A DNA stretch of 64,000 bases from Piscirickettsiaceae bacterium (GTDB lineage: Bacteria > Pseudomonadota > Gammaproteobacteria > Nitrosococcales > Methylophagaceae): NCBI GenBank assembly GCA_013215805.1, contig JABSQM010000014.1, forward strand, positions 62,001 through 126,000. Reading direction: 5' to 3'. Positions 33,555 to 43,892 of this stretch are shown here, in pieces. The notes beneath the pieces are model-generated. The model was not told the DNA's origin, did not search any database, and was given only the letters and a program-made list of their open reading frames with translations. Each line of letters begins with the position of its first letter. Position 1 is the first letter of the stretch. The translations under genes were made by a program, and so were the position numbers.

Positions 33555-33596
33555 ATGATAAATAAAAGCAATAAACTTATGTTAAAGTTAAAATAG
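33555..33596 (+). pseudogene. Stub of a lost gene (13 codons after a good ribosome binding site)
   Basis: ATG at 33555, preceded by AGAAAGGAAAAT, opens a Lys-rich frame of 13 codons ending at TAG 33594-33596. A well-formed translation start with nothing behind it suggests the 5' end of a gene whose body was deleted or has decayed. The start is too short to assign. The Fur-like repeat just upstream hints at an iron-related role (inference). Confidence 0.3.
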
Positions 33597-33981
33597 TGAA
33601 TAACTTAATACTAATATCACATAATCATGTGATACTGTAGAAACAGTAAACGCATATTTTATGTTTAGTAACATGACATAAGTAATATTATTGATATACT
33701 TTTGACAGAATGCACCATAACTATGAATCACGCTTAACTCACACAGCTATGCATAAGGTTAACGAAACATCCTCACTACTATAATCATTTAAACAAATCA
33801 TCCATCATAAAAGGATGCCTTAAATATAATCATTTCGGTGAAAATTATAATTTCACATACACCTAACCTAGGTGACCTATGATTTTTGATATTTCATAGT
33901 CGTTAATGTTCATTGGGACACTATGATAGAACAGCCTAAATTATTTCGATTAATAATGTCCAATACTAAGCTATCTAAATT

Positions 33982-34440
33982 TTAACTATCCATAAATAAT
34001 AATATGTTAAATATTTCCTCGGCATTGATTGTAGCACGAATTTTTTTGCAGACATCAGCATTACGAAATAGAGTGGTCAATTGTAATAAATGCTGGGAAT
34101 GACGATCTCTATTCTCCTCAGGTACCAATAAAGCAAAGGCAATATCTATAGGCTGATCATCTGCAGTATCAAAATTTATTGGTTGTTTCAAAGTCATCAT
34201 GGCGGAAATAGTATGTGTGATATCAGGGAGTTTAGCGTGAGGAATTACCACACCCTTACCCAATACAGTACTGCCTAATCTTTCGCGATCAAGCAAAGCT
34301 TGAAAAATTTTTTCCGCTGTCGTATCACTGGTATTAGATGCTAGCATTTGACTGAGTTTTTCAAGTACACGTTTCCTACTAGAGGCACTATTACGATGAC
34401 TAATATTATCTACACTAACAATTTGTGCGACGTTTAACAT
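33982..34440 (-). CDS. ptsN: Nitrogen-regulatory PTS enzyme IIA (EIIA-Ntr)
   Basis: A 152-residue EIIA-Ntr of normal length. The phosphorylated histidine lies in GKGVVIPHAKLPDI (about residue 69); IDIAFALLVPEENRDRHSQHLLQL is the second conserved block. It regulates potassium transport and nitrogen/carbon balance according to its phosphorylation state. It follows hpf by 12 bases in the conserved rpoN-hpf-ptsN order, but rpoN is wrecked. Enzyme I-Ntr and NPr are not in this window. Confidence 0.95.
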   Translation of the reverse strand: MLNVAQIVSVDNISHRNSASSRKRVLEKLSQMLASNTSDTTAEKIFQALLDRERLGSTVLGKGVVIPHAKLPDITHTISAMMTLKQPINFDTADDQPIDIAFALLVPEENRDRHSQHLLQLTTLFRNADVCKKIRATINAEEIFNILLFMDS

Positions 34441-34452
34441 AAGAAAACCTTG

Positions 34453-34779
34453 TTATATATCATCATATTCTATTTGGGCAGCATCAACCTGATGATGATT
34501 CTTAATTTTATCTCTATGCTTAATAATCTGACGATCAAGTTTCGCTGCCATATTTTCAATAGCAGTATACATATTTTCATTTTCATCAGAAGCGAATAGA
34601 TCAGCACTTCCAACATGTACCGTCGCTTCAGCTTTTTGACGTAACTTCTCTACTGTTAGGATAACATGGACATTGGTCATATGATCAGAATGGCGAATTA
34701 ATATTTTAAATTTTTCATTGACATGATTACGCAGACTATCAGTAATTTCGATATGTCGTCCACTTAAATTTAATTGCAT
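34453..34779 (-). CDS. hpf: Short hibernation-promoting factor
   Basis: A 108-residue protein of the short HPF/YfiA family, which binds the 30S decoding centre and promotes ribosome dimerisation in resting cells. It starts MQLNLSGRHIEITDSLRNHV, typical of the family, with EKLRQKAEATVHV and DMYTAIENM-like (here NMYTAIENMAAKLDRQI) segments. It is encoded between the rpoN wreck and ptsN. The ancestral rpoN-linked promoter may be lost, so the gene is expected to have its own promoter in the decayed rpoN sequence (inference). Confidence 0.95.
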   Translation of the reverse strand: MQLNLSGRHIEITDSLRNHVNEKFKILIRHSDHMTNVHVILTVEKLRQKAEATVHVGSADLFASDENENMYTAIENMAAKLDRQIIKHRDKIKNHHQVDAAQIEYDDI

Positions 34780-34799
34780 AATGATTAGCTCTAATTATA

Positions 34800-36250
34800 A
34801 AAGAGTGAAAAGAACTTAATTTTTTGTAACAGTAGATTCTATTCATTCTACATTTATATCTGAGTTACTAAAATATCAGCTATTCTACCATTGATAGGAA
34901 TAATTGTGGTATCTCTGCTATTATAAATTTATTAATGACAGTGCCAATTACTGTAGTAAAACGTCTATCCTCCCCCCAATCAGTACCTAAATAACCAAAA
35001 AAAAAACAGATCTTTCAACTTAAATATCCCGCAAGATATGTAGATACCCGCTCATGGCAATGATACTGATACGCCTAATTCATATTTATCCATGTTTAAT
35101 CTCAGTACAATTTATTATAAAAATATCATATATTGCATCGTTTTCTTCCATAATTTAGAGAAACATAACTCAATCATTACATATATATTGTAGCACTCTT
35201 AATAAGCGTTAAATTCAATTTCTGCGCAATATTTACCAGTATATTATCATAAGCCACAATCAAATTTATTGCTTATCCCAAAATAATATTTAAAAATTTA
35301 CGAACATATCACATCATTAAGGCAGGGTGACAATAAACGTTCATCCTTTATCATCTCGATATCAACATTAAAAACTATCATATCTCGACAGGCCCTTTGG
35401 ATCTTAACTTTATACTACTGCCAGGTAAAAATCTAATAACCTAATAGGTTTAACCAATTTAATTAATAAATCAATACGCTTGATCAATAAATTATAAAAA
35501 ATTAGGATAAACCAATCAACATGTATAAAAATGTATGGTTGCACCCATAAAATACAGATACCAAACACAATGAAAGTCATTTTTATATTTCATCACCAAT
35601 TAATACTGTACCCCCTACTAATATTATCACAGAGTTTTCTCACCACAAATAAAATTTAGCATCTTAATAAACACGTGTCAATAATCCTACATGATCAATG
35701 CCATAGCCACCCTTTATACTTACTAACTATCGGTTGGTTATCATGAAAAAGATCTTCGCCATTAGAAGTATACTCCCATACTGGCATCAATAAAAGATTA
35801 ATTTATATAATATAATTTTTAAATTATAATTTAGGTGAATGAATCATGATAAGAGCATAACTTGTTCAAGTCAGAAGGTCATTAATAGACTTCAACACAT
35901 GCCAATGTACAATAATAATTTCACCAATTACTCTGAAATTATTATTTCTGCATGACTGCAATTATCATAAATAAAAAGTATTTTAATATACGTTGTTCTT
36001 ACCTATCAAATTCTTGCAACAATAACTATGAGTAATCTTTACAAAAAATACAAAGCTAAATGACCTAAACACATCCTAGATAACCCAAGTTAAATATGAC
36101 GATATAATTCGAGATATCATATTAATTTTTCCAACAATATTACATATTTACTTCTAGTAATAGAATAACAAGAAGTGCTTGAGCTTACTGATAGTATTGC
36201 AAGACCATGAAGTAACAAAATGACATCCCAACACAACATAAACTAGTAAT
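34800..36250 (-). pseudogene. rpoN: Decayed rpoN (sigma-54)
   Basis: Minus-strand pieces of the sigma-54 C-terminal half are readable in order with frameshifts and stops. FSKLWKKTMQYMIFL at about 35170-35125 fits FxxGxxxxMKPMxL before the DNA-binding region. YISCGIFKLKDLFFF at 35042-34997 fits the family YxxTPRGIFELKYFFSS. TVINKFIIAEIP at about 34955-34915 fits AIRxxIKKLIxAEdP, and INGRIADILVTQI near 34895-34860 fits LSDSKIADILAEQGI. The RpoN box itself is not readable. A run of ten A lies at 34997-35006. The 5' boundary is estimated from family length (about 477 residues); nothing above about 35250 was read. Position upstream of hpf-ptsN supports the call. Sigma-54 transcription is therefore lost. 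Confidence 0.78.
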
Positions 36251-36835
36251 GATTACAATTATCGCCGACACTGCAGATAATATAGCACAGATCTTATCTT
36301 TTTTCATATAAAACATACTATGCATAGTACATCAATATAGTTAATTGAAGCAACAGACAATATTGTTAATATCACAACAAGTTCGCGCTTTAATAAGTAC
36401 ATAATAATACTGATAAATTATTCTGAAAAATATCTTTGTACCTATAACCTCCAGCTATATTCTAAATATAAAAAATTAGGAACAATACTATAAAGATAGC
36501 ATTACAATTATTAAATATCCAGATCAATTTGAAAAATATAACACCTTGAATTTTGAGGATGCATTCATTAGAAATTCAGCACTTCCAATAAAAGCATCAT
36601 GACATTGCTAAGCTACTAATATTTGTTAAAATTGGGGGATCTCAGTGGTAAATATCAATCATACTATAATCCAGAAGTCATAACGATACAATAAATACTG
36701 CAAAGCCTAGAAAATAAGTACTCCATGCCTATCAAATAATACTCATATGATCCATAACACCCCCATTAACTATTAATTGTTTACACATACATCATTAAAC
36801 TATAATGATTAATATCACCTATTTTGGCACCGACA
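36251..36835. other. Gap between the rpoN wreck and mutH
   Basis: About 580 AT-rich bases with dense stops. lptB would lie upstream of rpoN in related genomes; no ABC-ATPase motif was read here. Confidence 0.35.
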
Positions 36836-37540
36836 TCAGTTATATAAAGACTGATGTAATAACGGACCCGTAAAGGATGTTCTTAAATAAAATCCTTTGG
36901 GAATTATAAATGCACTGGTATGACCATTTGACATTCCTCTTACTAATACTAAGCTATTAGCTGCCTTTGGACGAATGTGTAAATACTCCCCTTCCTGTGA
37001 AGTAATCTCTGCTTGCTCGCCCAATACAATCCTATCCATCAACTCTTCCCAGTCTCGCTGCAATGAGCATTCTTCTGCAAATGACGGTCGCCATATCCAG
37101 AAATTATCTACGTATCGTTCTGCCAAAGGTATATCTCTAGCAGCTTCTACTGGCACCCATAATACCCGAGATAGCTTTCTTTTCACCCAACTATTTTGCC
37201 AACTATACGCATCTATCTGCCGTATTGGCATAGTACATACATATGTTGACTCCTTGGGTTTTTCATGAGCATCTACAGGTAAGGTTTTAAGTTCCACTCC
37301 AATGTCCAAAAAATCAGGTTCAGCCCTATCGCCAGCATTAGCACCTAAATAATTTTCACATAAATGTCCTACCCATCCCTTATGTAGGCGTAAATCTTCC
37401 GGTACTGTCATAGATAATTTAAAAGCGATCTGACCTAATGTTTGCCCAGCCATTATCTCACATCGATTTAACAATTCTGCCTCTGTCTTAGGAATAGGAG
37501 TAAATCGCGTCTGTTTTGATGAAAAGTTATCTTCTGTCAT
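36836..37540 (-). CDS. mutH: DNA mismatch repair endonuclease MutH
   Basis: A 234-residue MutH (E. coli 229). The Type II-restriction-like catalytic set D-x6-ExK is present in PDFLDIGVELKTLPV (about residues 81-95), and KGWVGHLCENYLGANAG and ADEPDF-like sequence (here DRAEPDF) precede it. LWVPVEAARDIPLAERYV and the C-terminal FYLRTSFTGPLL complete the family pattern. MutH nicks the unmethylated strand at hemimethylated GATC, but only when stimulated by MutL; mutL is broken in this genome, so this intact gene may be without function or used differently. Confidence 0.95.
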   Translation of the reverse strand: MTEDNFSSKQTRFTPIPKTEAELLNRCEIMAGQTLGQIAFKLSMTVPEDLRLHKGWVGHLCENYLGANAGDRAEPDFLDIGVELKTLPVDAHEKPKESTYVCTMPIRQIDAYSWQNSWVKRKLSRVLWVPVEAARDIPLAERYVDNFWIWRPSFAEECSLQRDWEELMDRIVLGEQAEITSQEGEYLHIRPKAANSLVLVRGMSNGHTSAFIIPKGFYLRTSFTGPLLHQSLYN

Positions 37541-37588
37541 TTAAGCATGATAACCTAATATGTTTAATATCATGCTTGAGATTCTCAG

Positions 37589-38512
37589 ATGAAGGCGTTG
37601 AACATCTATAAATTAAGCAAAATTTATAAAAATGGCCTACAGGCACTCAACAGTATCAACCTTGAAGTCGAACATGGTGATTTTTTTGCTCTGCTAGGAC
37701 CTAACGGTGCTGGCAAATCAACCACTATAGGTGTCATTGCTTCTTTGATGAACAAAACTAAAGGTAAAGTACTAGTATTTAATAGTGATATTGATACTAA
37801 TGGTGACGAGGCTAAAAGCCATATAGGTCTAGTACCTCAAGAATTTAATTTCAATGATTTTGAACAAGTTAAACATATTCTAATTACACAAGCAGGATAT
37901 TACGGCATAGGCGCTTTACAAGCTGGAGCACGCGCTGATGAACTGTTAGATCAACTTGGTTTATGGCACAAACGTCATGGGATTGCTGGAGCCTTATCTG
38001 GAGGGATGAAACGTCGTTTAATGATTGCACGTGCATTAATACATTCTCCTAAATTACTCATTCTTGATGAACCTACCGCTGGAGTAGATATTGAGCTAAG
38101 ACGCTCTATGTGGGACTTTCTCCGAAAAATAAATGAGAAGGGCACTACTATAATCTTGACGACGCATTATTTGGAAGAAGCCGAAAATTTATGCCGAAAG
38201 ATTGCCATTATTGACAAAGGCAATATTATCGAAAATACAGATATGAAATCCCTAATTAACCGTTTGGAAAAAGAAACCTTTATATTAGATCTTAAATATC
38301 CACTACCAAGTGATATCAATCTAAATAACCTAATCTTTAAGTCTATTGATAGTACTACAATAGAAATAGAGCTGGATAGGACAGAAAGCCTGAATGATCT
38401 GTTTGAGTTGTTGACAACCAAAAACATCGAGGTCTGTAGCATGAGAAACAAAGCGAATCGCTTAGAGGAGCTATTCTTAAATCTTGTGAAATCTACAGAG
38501 ATGGGATTGTGA
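37589..38512 (+). CDS. ABC-2 type exporter, ATP-binding subunit (YadG-like)
   Basis: A 307-residue ABC ATPase. Walker A is GPNGAGKSTTIGVIA, the Q-loop GLVPQEFNFNDFE, the signature LSGGMKRRLMIARAL, Walker B LLILDEPTAGVD and the switch histidine is in LTTHYLEEAENL. About 80 residues of C-terminal regulatory extension follow. It overlaps the permease gene by 4 bases (GTGA). Closest in layout to E. coli YadG-YadH, an exporter of unknown substrate. It is divergent from mutH, 48 bases apart. Confidence 0.93.
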   Translation: MKALNIYKLSKIYKNGLQALNSINLEVEHGDFFALLGPNGAGKSTTIGVIASLMNKTKGKVLVFNSDIDTNGDEAKSHIGLVPQEFNFNDFEQVKHILITQAGYYGIGALQAGARADELLDQLGLWHKRHGIAGALSGGMKRRLMIARALIHSPKLLILDEPTAGVDIELRRSMWDFLRKINEKGTTIILTTHYLEEAENLCRKIAIIDKGNIIENTDMKSLINRLEKETFILDLKYPLPSDINLNNLIFKSIDSTTIEIELDRTESLNDLFELLTTKNIEVCSMRNKANRLEELFLNLVKSTEMGL

Positions 38513-39291
38513 ATACTAATAAACATAAACTTCACTGGATCGCGTTTAATACATTGCTAACACGTGAGATAAGACGTTTCATACGTATTTGGCCTCAAAC
38601 CTTACTTCCTTCCGCCATTACCATGGCTCTATATTTCATTATTTTTGGAAATCTGATTGGTAATCGAATAGGTATAATGGGTGGTTTTAATTATATGCAA
38701 TACATAGTACCTGGTATTATTATGATGGCTGTAATTAATAACGCATATTCTAATGTAGCCTCATCATTATACAGCGCTAAATTCAAAAACTATATTGAAG
38801 AGCTGATCATAGCACCAGTACCTAATTATCTGATCCTAGCAGGTTATGTTGCAGGCGGCACCATACGTGGTTTATCTGTCGGCTTCATTGTCACCATAGT
38901 GTCTCTGTTTTTTACTCAATTACCAATACAGCATCCAGTAGTCACAGTCAGTATAGTACTGTTGAGCGCAATTTTATTCGCTATAGGCGGTTTCATTAAC
39001 GCCCTTTATGCTCGCAGCTTTGATGAAATCGCCATTACTCCAACTTTTATACTAACCCCTCTCACTTATTTTGGTGGAGTATTTTATTCAATTACCTTAT
39101 TGCCAGAATTTTGGAGAAACATATCTTTATTAAACCCTATACTCTATATAGTCGACGCTTTCCGGTTCGGAATATTAGGTGTATCTGATATATCAGTGTC
39201 AATTGCCTTCACCATCATTCTAGTTTGTATTATAGGTTTAATAATATTTGCCTTGTATTTACTTAACAGTCGTACCGGACTCAGGAACTAG
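38509..39291 (+). CDS. ABC-2 type exporter, permease subunit (YadH-like)
   Basis: A 260-residue membrane protein with about six predicted helices: near residues 26-45, 58-80, 108-130, 140-165, 175-195 and 230-250. ABC-2 features include MQYIVPGIIMMAVINNAYSN, a TLIxP-like segment, and FGGVFYSITLLPEFWRNISL followed by NPILYIVDAFRFGILG, the family C-terminal motif. The start is a GTG overlapping the ATPase gene. The last 33 bases overlap the 3' end of dusA on the opposite strand, so the two transcripts are antisense there. Confidence 0.92.
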   Translation: MNTNKHKLHWIAFNTLLTREIRRFIRIWPQTLLPSAITMALYFIIFGNLIGNRIGIMGGFNYMQYIVPGIIMMAVINNAYSNVASSLYSAKFKNYIEELIIAPVPNYLILAGYVAGGTIRGLSVGFIVTIVSLFFTQLPIQHPVVTVSIVLLSAILFAIGGFINALYARSFDEIAITPTFILTPLTYFGGVFYSITLLPEFWRNISLLNPILYIVDAFRFGILGVSDISVSIAFTIILVCIIGLIIFALYLLNSRTGLRN

Positions 39292-40266
39292 AGCCAAGGC
39301 CTTTTGTAATACCTCTGGTCCAGCTCGTTCTAAATGAGATTTTTCACTTAAGTATCGGCGCCATCGCCTTGCACCTATTTGACCTTGGAACATGCCGAGC
39401 AAATGACTCGTAATTGATTTCAATGAGCAACCCTCAGTCATACGTTGCTCAACATAAGGCAGCATTTGCTCTATAATCTGATGACGAGTTGGTATCGAAT
39501 GATCATCTGCGAATAGCAAATTATCAGCTTCAGCTAACAAATAGGGAGAATGACAAATAGCCCTGCCAATCATCACACCATCAACCTGATTCAAATGCAG
39601 TTGCACTTCCGATAGTGCATGAATGCCACCATTAATATCAATGTGTAAATGTGGGAAATTTCTTTTAATTTGGTACACTCTCTGGTAATTTAAAGGTGGA
39701 ATATCACGATTCTCCTTTGGACTTAAGCCTTGCAACCACGCCTTGCGTGCATGCAAAATAAATGCGTCGCTACCAGCTTCAGACACTCTACCAATGAATT
39801 CAGTTATAAACTCATAGCTGTCCATGCTATCAATTCCAAGTCTAGTTTTGACGGTTACAGGGATGTCAATTTCAGCTCTCATAGCAGATATACACTCTAC
39901 TATCAAATCTAGCCTTACCATCAAACATGCGCCAAAACCTCCTGATAATGCCCTATCACTTGGACACCCCACATTCAAGTTTATTTCATTATAACCTGCA
40001 TCTTGACCATAACGTGCACACTTTGCCAAATCTTCGGGAGAGGACCCCCCTAACTGTAAAGCAAGTAAATACTCACTAATATCATGATTCATGAAACGAT
40101 CTCGATTACCATGAATCAATGAACCAGTAGTTACCATTTCAGTATAAAGAAGACAATGCTTAGAAATAAGGCGCAAAAAATATCTAAAATCACGGTTAGT
40201 CCGATATAACATTGGAGCGACAGATAAGCGATGAGCTTGCCTTAATGTACATTTAGATCGAGTCAT
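39259..40266 (-). CDS. dusA: tRNA-dihydrouridine(20/20a) synthase DusA
   Basis: A 335-residue FMN enzyme that reduces U20/U20a in tRNA D-loops. It has the TIM-barrel hallmarks LYTEMVTTGSLIHG, LQLGGSSPEDLAKCA, INLNVGCPSDRALSGGFGA with the catalytic cysteine, VTVKTRLGID, HARKAWLQGLSPKENRDIPP and INGGI. The N-terminal APMLYRTN departs from the common APMxDWTD/DRTD: the conserved first Asp is Tyr and the last Asp is Asn. This may be drift near the FMN site. It is convergent with the ABC permease and overlaps it by 33 bases. Confidence 0.94.
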   Translation of the reverse strand: MTRSKCTLRQAHRLSVAPMLYRTNRDFRYFLRLISKHCLLYTEMVTTGSLIHGNRDRFMNHDISEYLLALQLGGSSPEDLAKCARYGQDAGYNEINLNVGCPSDRALSGGFGACLMVRLDLIVECISAMRAEIDIPVTVKTRLGIDSMDSYEFITEFIGRVSEAGSDAFILHARKAWLQGLSPKENRDIPPLNYQRVYQIKRNFPHLHIDINGGIHALSEVQLHLNQVDGVMIGRAICHSPYLLAEADNLLFADDHSIPTRHQIIEQMLPYVEQRMTEGCSLKSITSHLLGMFQGQIGARRWRRYLSEKSHLERAGPEVLQKALALVPESGTTVK

Positions 40267-41324
40267 ATCAAATATCTATAAAAATTAAATATTTATTTTA
40301 AAATAAATACACTACAATCATCACAATATCTTAATTTATAGAGAAAATTATTCATAATTGCTTGAGTATAAATACACCCACCAAAAATACGATTTTAATA
40401 GATACTACCTCAAGCCGTATCAATCTATATACCCTAAAAATTAACTAGAAATCACAAATTTAGAGATAAAATATAGTAACATGAGATTGAAAATCATATT
40501 ATATTATCAACTTTCATAACTAATATAGTTATTACTTTTATTGATAATTAATATGACGATCACATAAACAAAAGATATCGTCTCAAATCGATAAAATAAA
40601 ACTACATTTTAAATTTAGGAAGATCAGCCAACTGAATAGAATATTAAATTTAAATAATTCATTATAATATGAGTACACATTTAGTTAAAAAAAGACAGCA
40701 TTAATAAATTTCTTCAGTTATCGTTGATGCATGTAGAATGCTAGAATAGTTATATTAATTCATATAACATAAAAATAAAATTTAATAAAGTAACCATGTC
40801 AGAATTATATGAATATATATGTAATGTTTGATATATAATAATTCATGATATTTTATCCAAAATATGATATAAATTTTAGAAAAAATACCTCTACTTCTTA
40901 AGAAATATAATTAGATTTATGATTCGATCAGATTGAATACTGTGTTAGAAAAAACATTGATTCAGATATTTCATTGATATACCAATGAATTAGATGGCCA
41001 ACACCGATAGCAATAGGCATCTTTTAATGTACAACACCTACCAGTACCACAATTATGATTTAAAAATACTAATTTAGTGTTATAACTTACATTTTCCTGT
41101 ATGATTTCACTCAAAGTCATATCTTATGTGAACCATAGATTATATGACTCTATGACATAATGATGATTCATGGGATCATTAACATCTGTTCCTGAATTAG
41201 GTCAGCCGTTAATACTAGTTTAAATGATCGATAATCAGTTATATCATAAATTTGTTGTCACCAAAAAATTTTTGTACTTATATGTATAATATAACTTCTT
41301 TTTGTAATAAATTATGAATTAATA
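40267..41324. other. Gene-free gap between dusA and metK
   Basis: About 1.06 kb of very AT-rich sequence between two divergent genes. It must hold the metK promoter; a TATAAT lies at about 41285-41290, but no well-spaced -35 was seen. I found no SAM or SAH riboswitch pattern and no gene remnant. Confidence 0.45.
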
Positions 41325-42479
41325 ATGAGTAACAGCTTAATACTTACATCCGAATCAGTATCTGAGGGTCATCCAGATAAAGTTGCAGATCAGATCTCTG
41401 ATGCTATCTTAGATGAGATATTACGTCAAGACCCAAACGCCCGCGTTGCCTGCGAAACACTGATAAAAACTAGTGTAGCCATCATCGCCGGTGAGATTAC
41501 TACTAGCGCGTGGGTTGACTTAGAAGACATAGTTCGCAAAACCATTATGGATATTGGTTATACAAGCTCGGAAGTTGGCTTTAACGGAAAAACTTGTGCG
41601 GTCATGTCTTTGATTGGCAAACAATCTACTGATATAGCGATGGGCGTGAACAGGGACATATCAGAAAATCAAGGTGCTGGGGATCAAGGTATAATGTTTG
41701 GTTATGCCAGCAATGAAACAAATGTATTAATGCCCGCACCCATCACCTATGCTCACCGCTTAGTACGGCGCCAAGCTGAAGTGCGCAAGGATGGCACTTT
41801 ACCATGGTTACGCCCTGATGCTAAAAGCCAAATATCCATTATTTATGAGAATGGCAAGCCAGTAGGCATAAATACGATAGTATTATCCACACAACACAAC
41901 CCTGATATATCATTAAAAGATTTAAAGGAAGCAGTCATGGAAGTTATCATACAGCCAACACTTCCTACCGAATGGTTAACTAAAAATACAATATTCCACA
42001 TCAACCCAACCGGGCAATTTATCATTGGTGGTCCTATCGGAGATGCCGGCTTAACTGGACGCAAGATTATAGTTGATACTTATGGGGGCATGGCTCGACA
42101 TGGTGGGGGGGCATTTTCAGGCAAAGATCCATCCAAAGTTGATCGCAGTGCTGCTTATGCTGGTCGATATATAGCAAAAAATATTGTTGCTGCAGGTTTG
42201 GCTGAAAGATGTGAAATTCAGTTATCTTATGCCATTGGCGTAGAAAAACCAATTTCAATTAATATTGAAACGTTTGGTACCGGCAAAATTTCTGACAATA
42301 AACTTGAGGCTTTAATATCTGAACATTTCGACCTGCGCCCAATCGGACTCATAGAAATGTTAGATTTAATTCGTCCTATTTACCTAAAGACAGCCTCTTA
42401 TGGTCACTTTGGTCGCGAAGAACCCGAATTTACATGGGAAAAAACTGACCTGGCTAATGAATTATGTGCTGCTATCTAA
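41325..42479 (+). CDS. metK: S-adenosylmethionine synthetase
   Basis: A 384-residue MetK, full length, making SAM from methionine and ATP. Motifs: [40 protein letters not shown] (methionine and ATP site), [20 protein letters not shown] and [19 protein letters not shown] (P-loop). A run of seven G at 42105-42111 lies in the [10 protein letters not shown] coding region, a slippage risk. The gene heads metK-ahcY-metF; ahcY begins 46 bases after the metK stop. Confidence 0.97.
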   Translation: MSNSLILTSESVSEGHPDKVADQISDAILDEILRQDPNARVACETLIKTSVAIIAGEITTSAWVDLEDIVRKTIMDIGYTSSEVGFNGKTCAVMSLIGKQSTDIAMGVNRDISENQGAGDQGIMFGYASNETNVLMPAPITYAHRLVRRQAEVRKDGTLPWLRPDAKSQISIIYENGKPVGINTIVLSTQHNPDISLKDLKEAVMEVIIQPTLPTEWLTKNTIFHINPTGQFIIGGPIGDAGLTGRKIIVDTYGGMARHGGGAFSGKDPSKVDRSAAYAGRYIAKNIVAAGLAERCEIQLSYAIGVEKPISINIETFGTGKISDNKLEALISEHFDLRPIGLIEMLDLIRPIYLKTASYGHFGREEPEFTWEKTDLANELCAAI

Positions 42480-42525
42480 CTATCGCTATCCATCTGTAAT
42501 TATGGATATTGCAAGGAATTTAGAA

Positions 42526-43836
42526 ATGAATGCTCCCATTGAAAACCTCATTCCTGACTACAAAGTAGCTAACATTAGTTTGGCTGAATGGGGTAAAAGG
42601 GAAATTGAAATTGCAAAAAATGAAATGCCTGGATTAATGGCCATTCATACGGAGTACTCTGATAGCAATCCATTATATGGAGCTCGCATCGCCGGTTGTT
42701 TGCATATGACTATTCAAACTGCGGTATTAATTGAAACATTGATAAATCTTGGAGCTGAAGTACGCTGGTCTTCGTGCAATGTTTTTTCAACTCAGGATCA
42801 GGCGGCAGCGGCCATTGCGATACAAGGAATACCTGTCTTCGCCTGGAAAAATGAAACTGATGAGGAAGCTATCTGGTGCATCAAACAGACTATTTTCGGC
42901 CCAAATAATTGGCATCCAAATTTAATTATGGATGACGGAGGTGATTTAACTCAAATTATGCATAATGAATACCCTGAATTATTGAAAAGTGTTAGGGGAT
43001 TATCGGAAGAAACGACAGCAGGTGTACATCGTTTATATAAAATGATGAAAAATAGGAAGCTAAAAATTCCTGCTATCAATGTCAATGATTCGGCCACAAA
43101 ATCAAAATTTGATAATTTATATGGTTGCAGGGAATCTTTGTTAGACGGCATTAAACGTGCAACAAACGTAACGATCGCAGGAAAAATATGCGTAATACTA
43201 GGATATGGCAATGTTGGCAAAGGATGTGCTCAGGCGCTCAAATTCATGGGTGCCACCGTGATGATAACAGAAATTGATCCTATCTGCGCTTTGCAAGCTT
43301 CTATGGAAGGTCACCGCGTTGTGAATATGGATGATGCTGCTAAATTAGGAAATATTTTTATTACTGCTACCGGTAATATTAATGTAATCACCAATAATCA
43401 CATGAAAGCAATGCGAGATGAGTCCATAGTTTGTAATATCGGACACTTCGATTTTGAAATTGAGGTGGAATCTTTACGTCAATATGAGTGGATAAACATC
43501 CAATCACAAGTTGATCAAATTATCTTCCCTAATGGCAAGCGTATCATTCTGCTAGCTGAAGGTAAATTAGTAAATTTAGGATGTGCCAATGGCCACCCTA
43601 GCTTCATAATGTCGGTGTCATTTACCAATCAAGTCATGGCTCAAATTGAGTTATGGCATAACAGTGATAAGTATACCAATAAGATTTATGTCTTACCAAA
43701 ATTATTAGATGAGAAGGTGGCGCGTCTACATCTAGAAAAAATTGGTGCACAATTAACTGAGTTGACCTCTAAACAAGCAGAATATCTAAACTTAAGTAAG
43801 AGCGGCCCATATAAACCCGAGCATTATCGTTATTAA
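42526..43836 (+). CDS. ahcY: S-adenosylhomocysteine hydrolase
   Basis: A 436-residue AhcY, resembling the short human-type enzyme that lacks the 40-residue insertion. It splits SAH to adenosine and homocysteine using bound NAD. The start ATG 42526 has AAGGA 10 bases upstream and begins like the family (MNAP...[13 protein letters not shown]); an open frame back to 42400 overlaps metK and is not used. Conserved: [51 protein letters not shown] and the ending [10 protein letters not shown]. Departures from consensus: GYGNVGKG for [17 protein letters not shown] for [17 protein letters not shown] for DPINALQA, and MSVSFTNQ for MSNSFTNQ. Enterobacteria use Pfs/LuxS instead, so this gene informs lineage. 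Confidence 0.95.
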   Translation: MNAPIENLIPDYKVANISLAEWGKREIEIAKNEMPGLMAIHTEYSDSNPLYGARIAGCLHMTIQTAVLIETLINLGAEVRWSSCNVFSTQDQAAAAIAIQGIPVFAWKNETDEEAIWCIKQTIFGPNNWHPNLIMDDGGDLTQIMHNEYPELLKSVRGLSEETTAGVHRLYKMMKNRKLKIPAINVNDSATKSKFDNLYGCRESLLDGIKRATNVTIAGKICVILGYGNVGKGCAQALKFMGATVMITEIDPICALQASMEGHRVVNMDDAAKLGNIFITATGNINVITNNHMKAMRDESIVCNIGHFDFEIEVESLRQYEWINIQSQVDQIIFPNGKRIILLAEGKLVNLGCANGHPSFIMSVSFTNQVMAQIELWHNSDKYTNKIYVLPKLLDEKVARLHLEKIGAQLTELTSKQAEYLNLSKSGPYKPEHYRY

Positions 43837-43892
43837 TAAGATATCAGTATTCCTCCTCTTCTTAATCTATTATTTTTATAATTGTACACACC

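Larger units (their letters stand above)
31745..33981. other. Long decayed gap upstream of aroC
   Basis: About 2.2 kb without a supportable gene. It contains an 18-base perfect palindrome at 31863-31880 and a Fur-box-like inverted repeat with a stub reading frame at 33502-33596; both are listed separately. A 63-residue minus-strand frame at 31920-32111 shows no protein character. prmB and smrB often flank aroC elsewhere, but no trace was read. Confidence 0.4.

Noticed and set aside
40267-41324. SAM riboswitch upstream of metK
   Set aside because: No paired, conserved purine-rich core visible; the stretch is nearly all A and T.
42400-42525. Upstream ATG extending AhcY into metK
   Set aside because: The extension is the metK coding region read in another frame; ATG 42526 has a ribosome binding site and the family N-terminus.
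42480-42525. SAH riboswitch between metK and ahcY
   Set aside because: Only 46 bases, without the conserved GC-rich core of SAH riboswitches.
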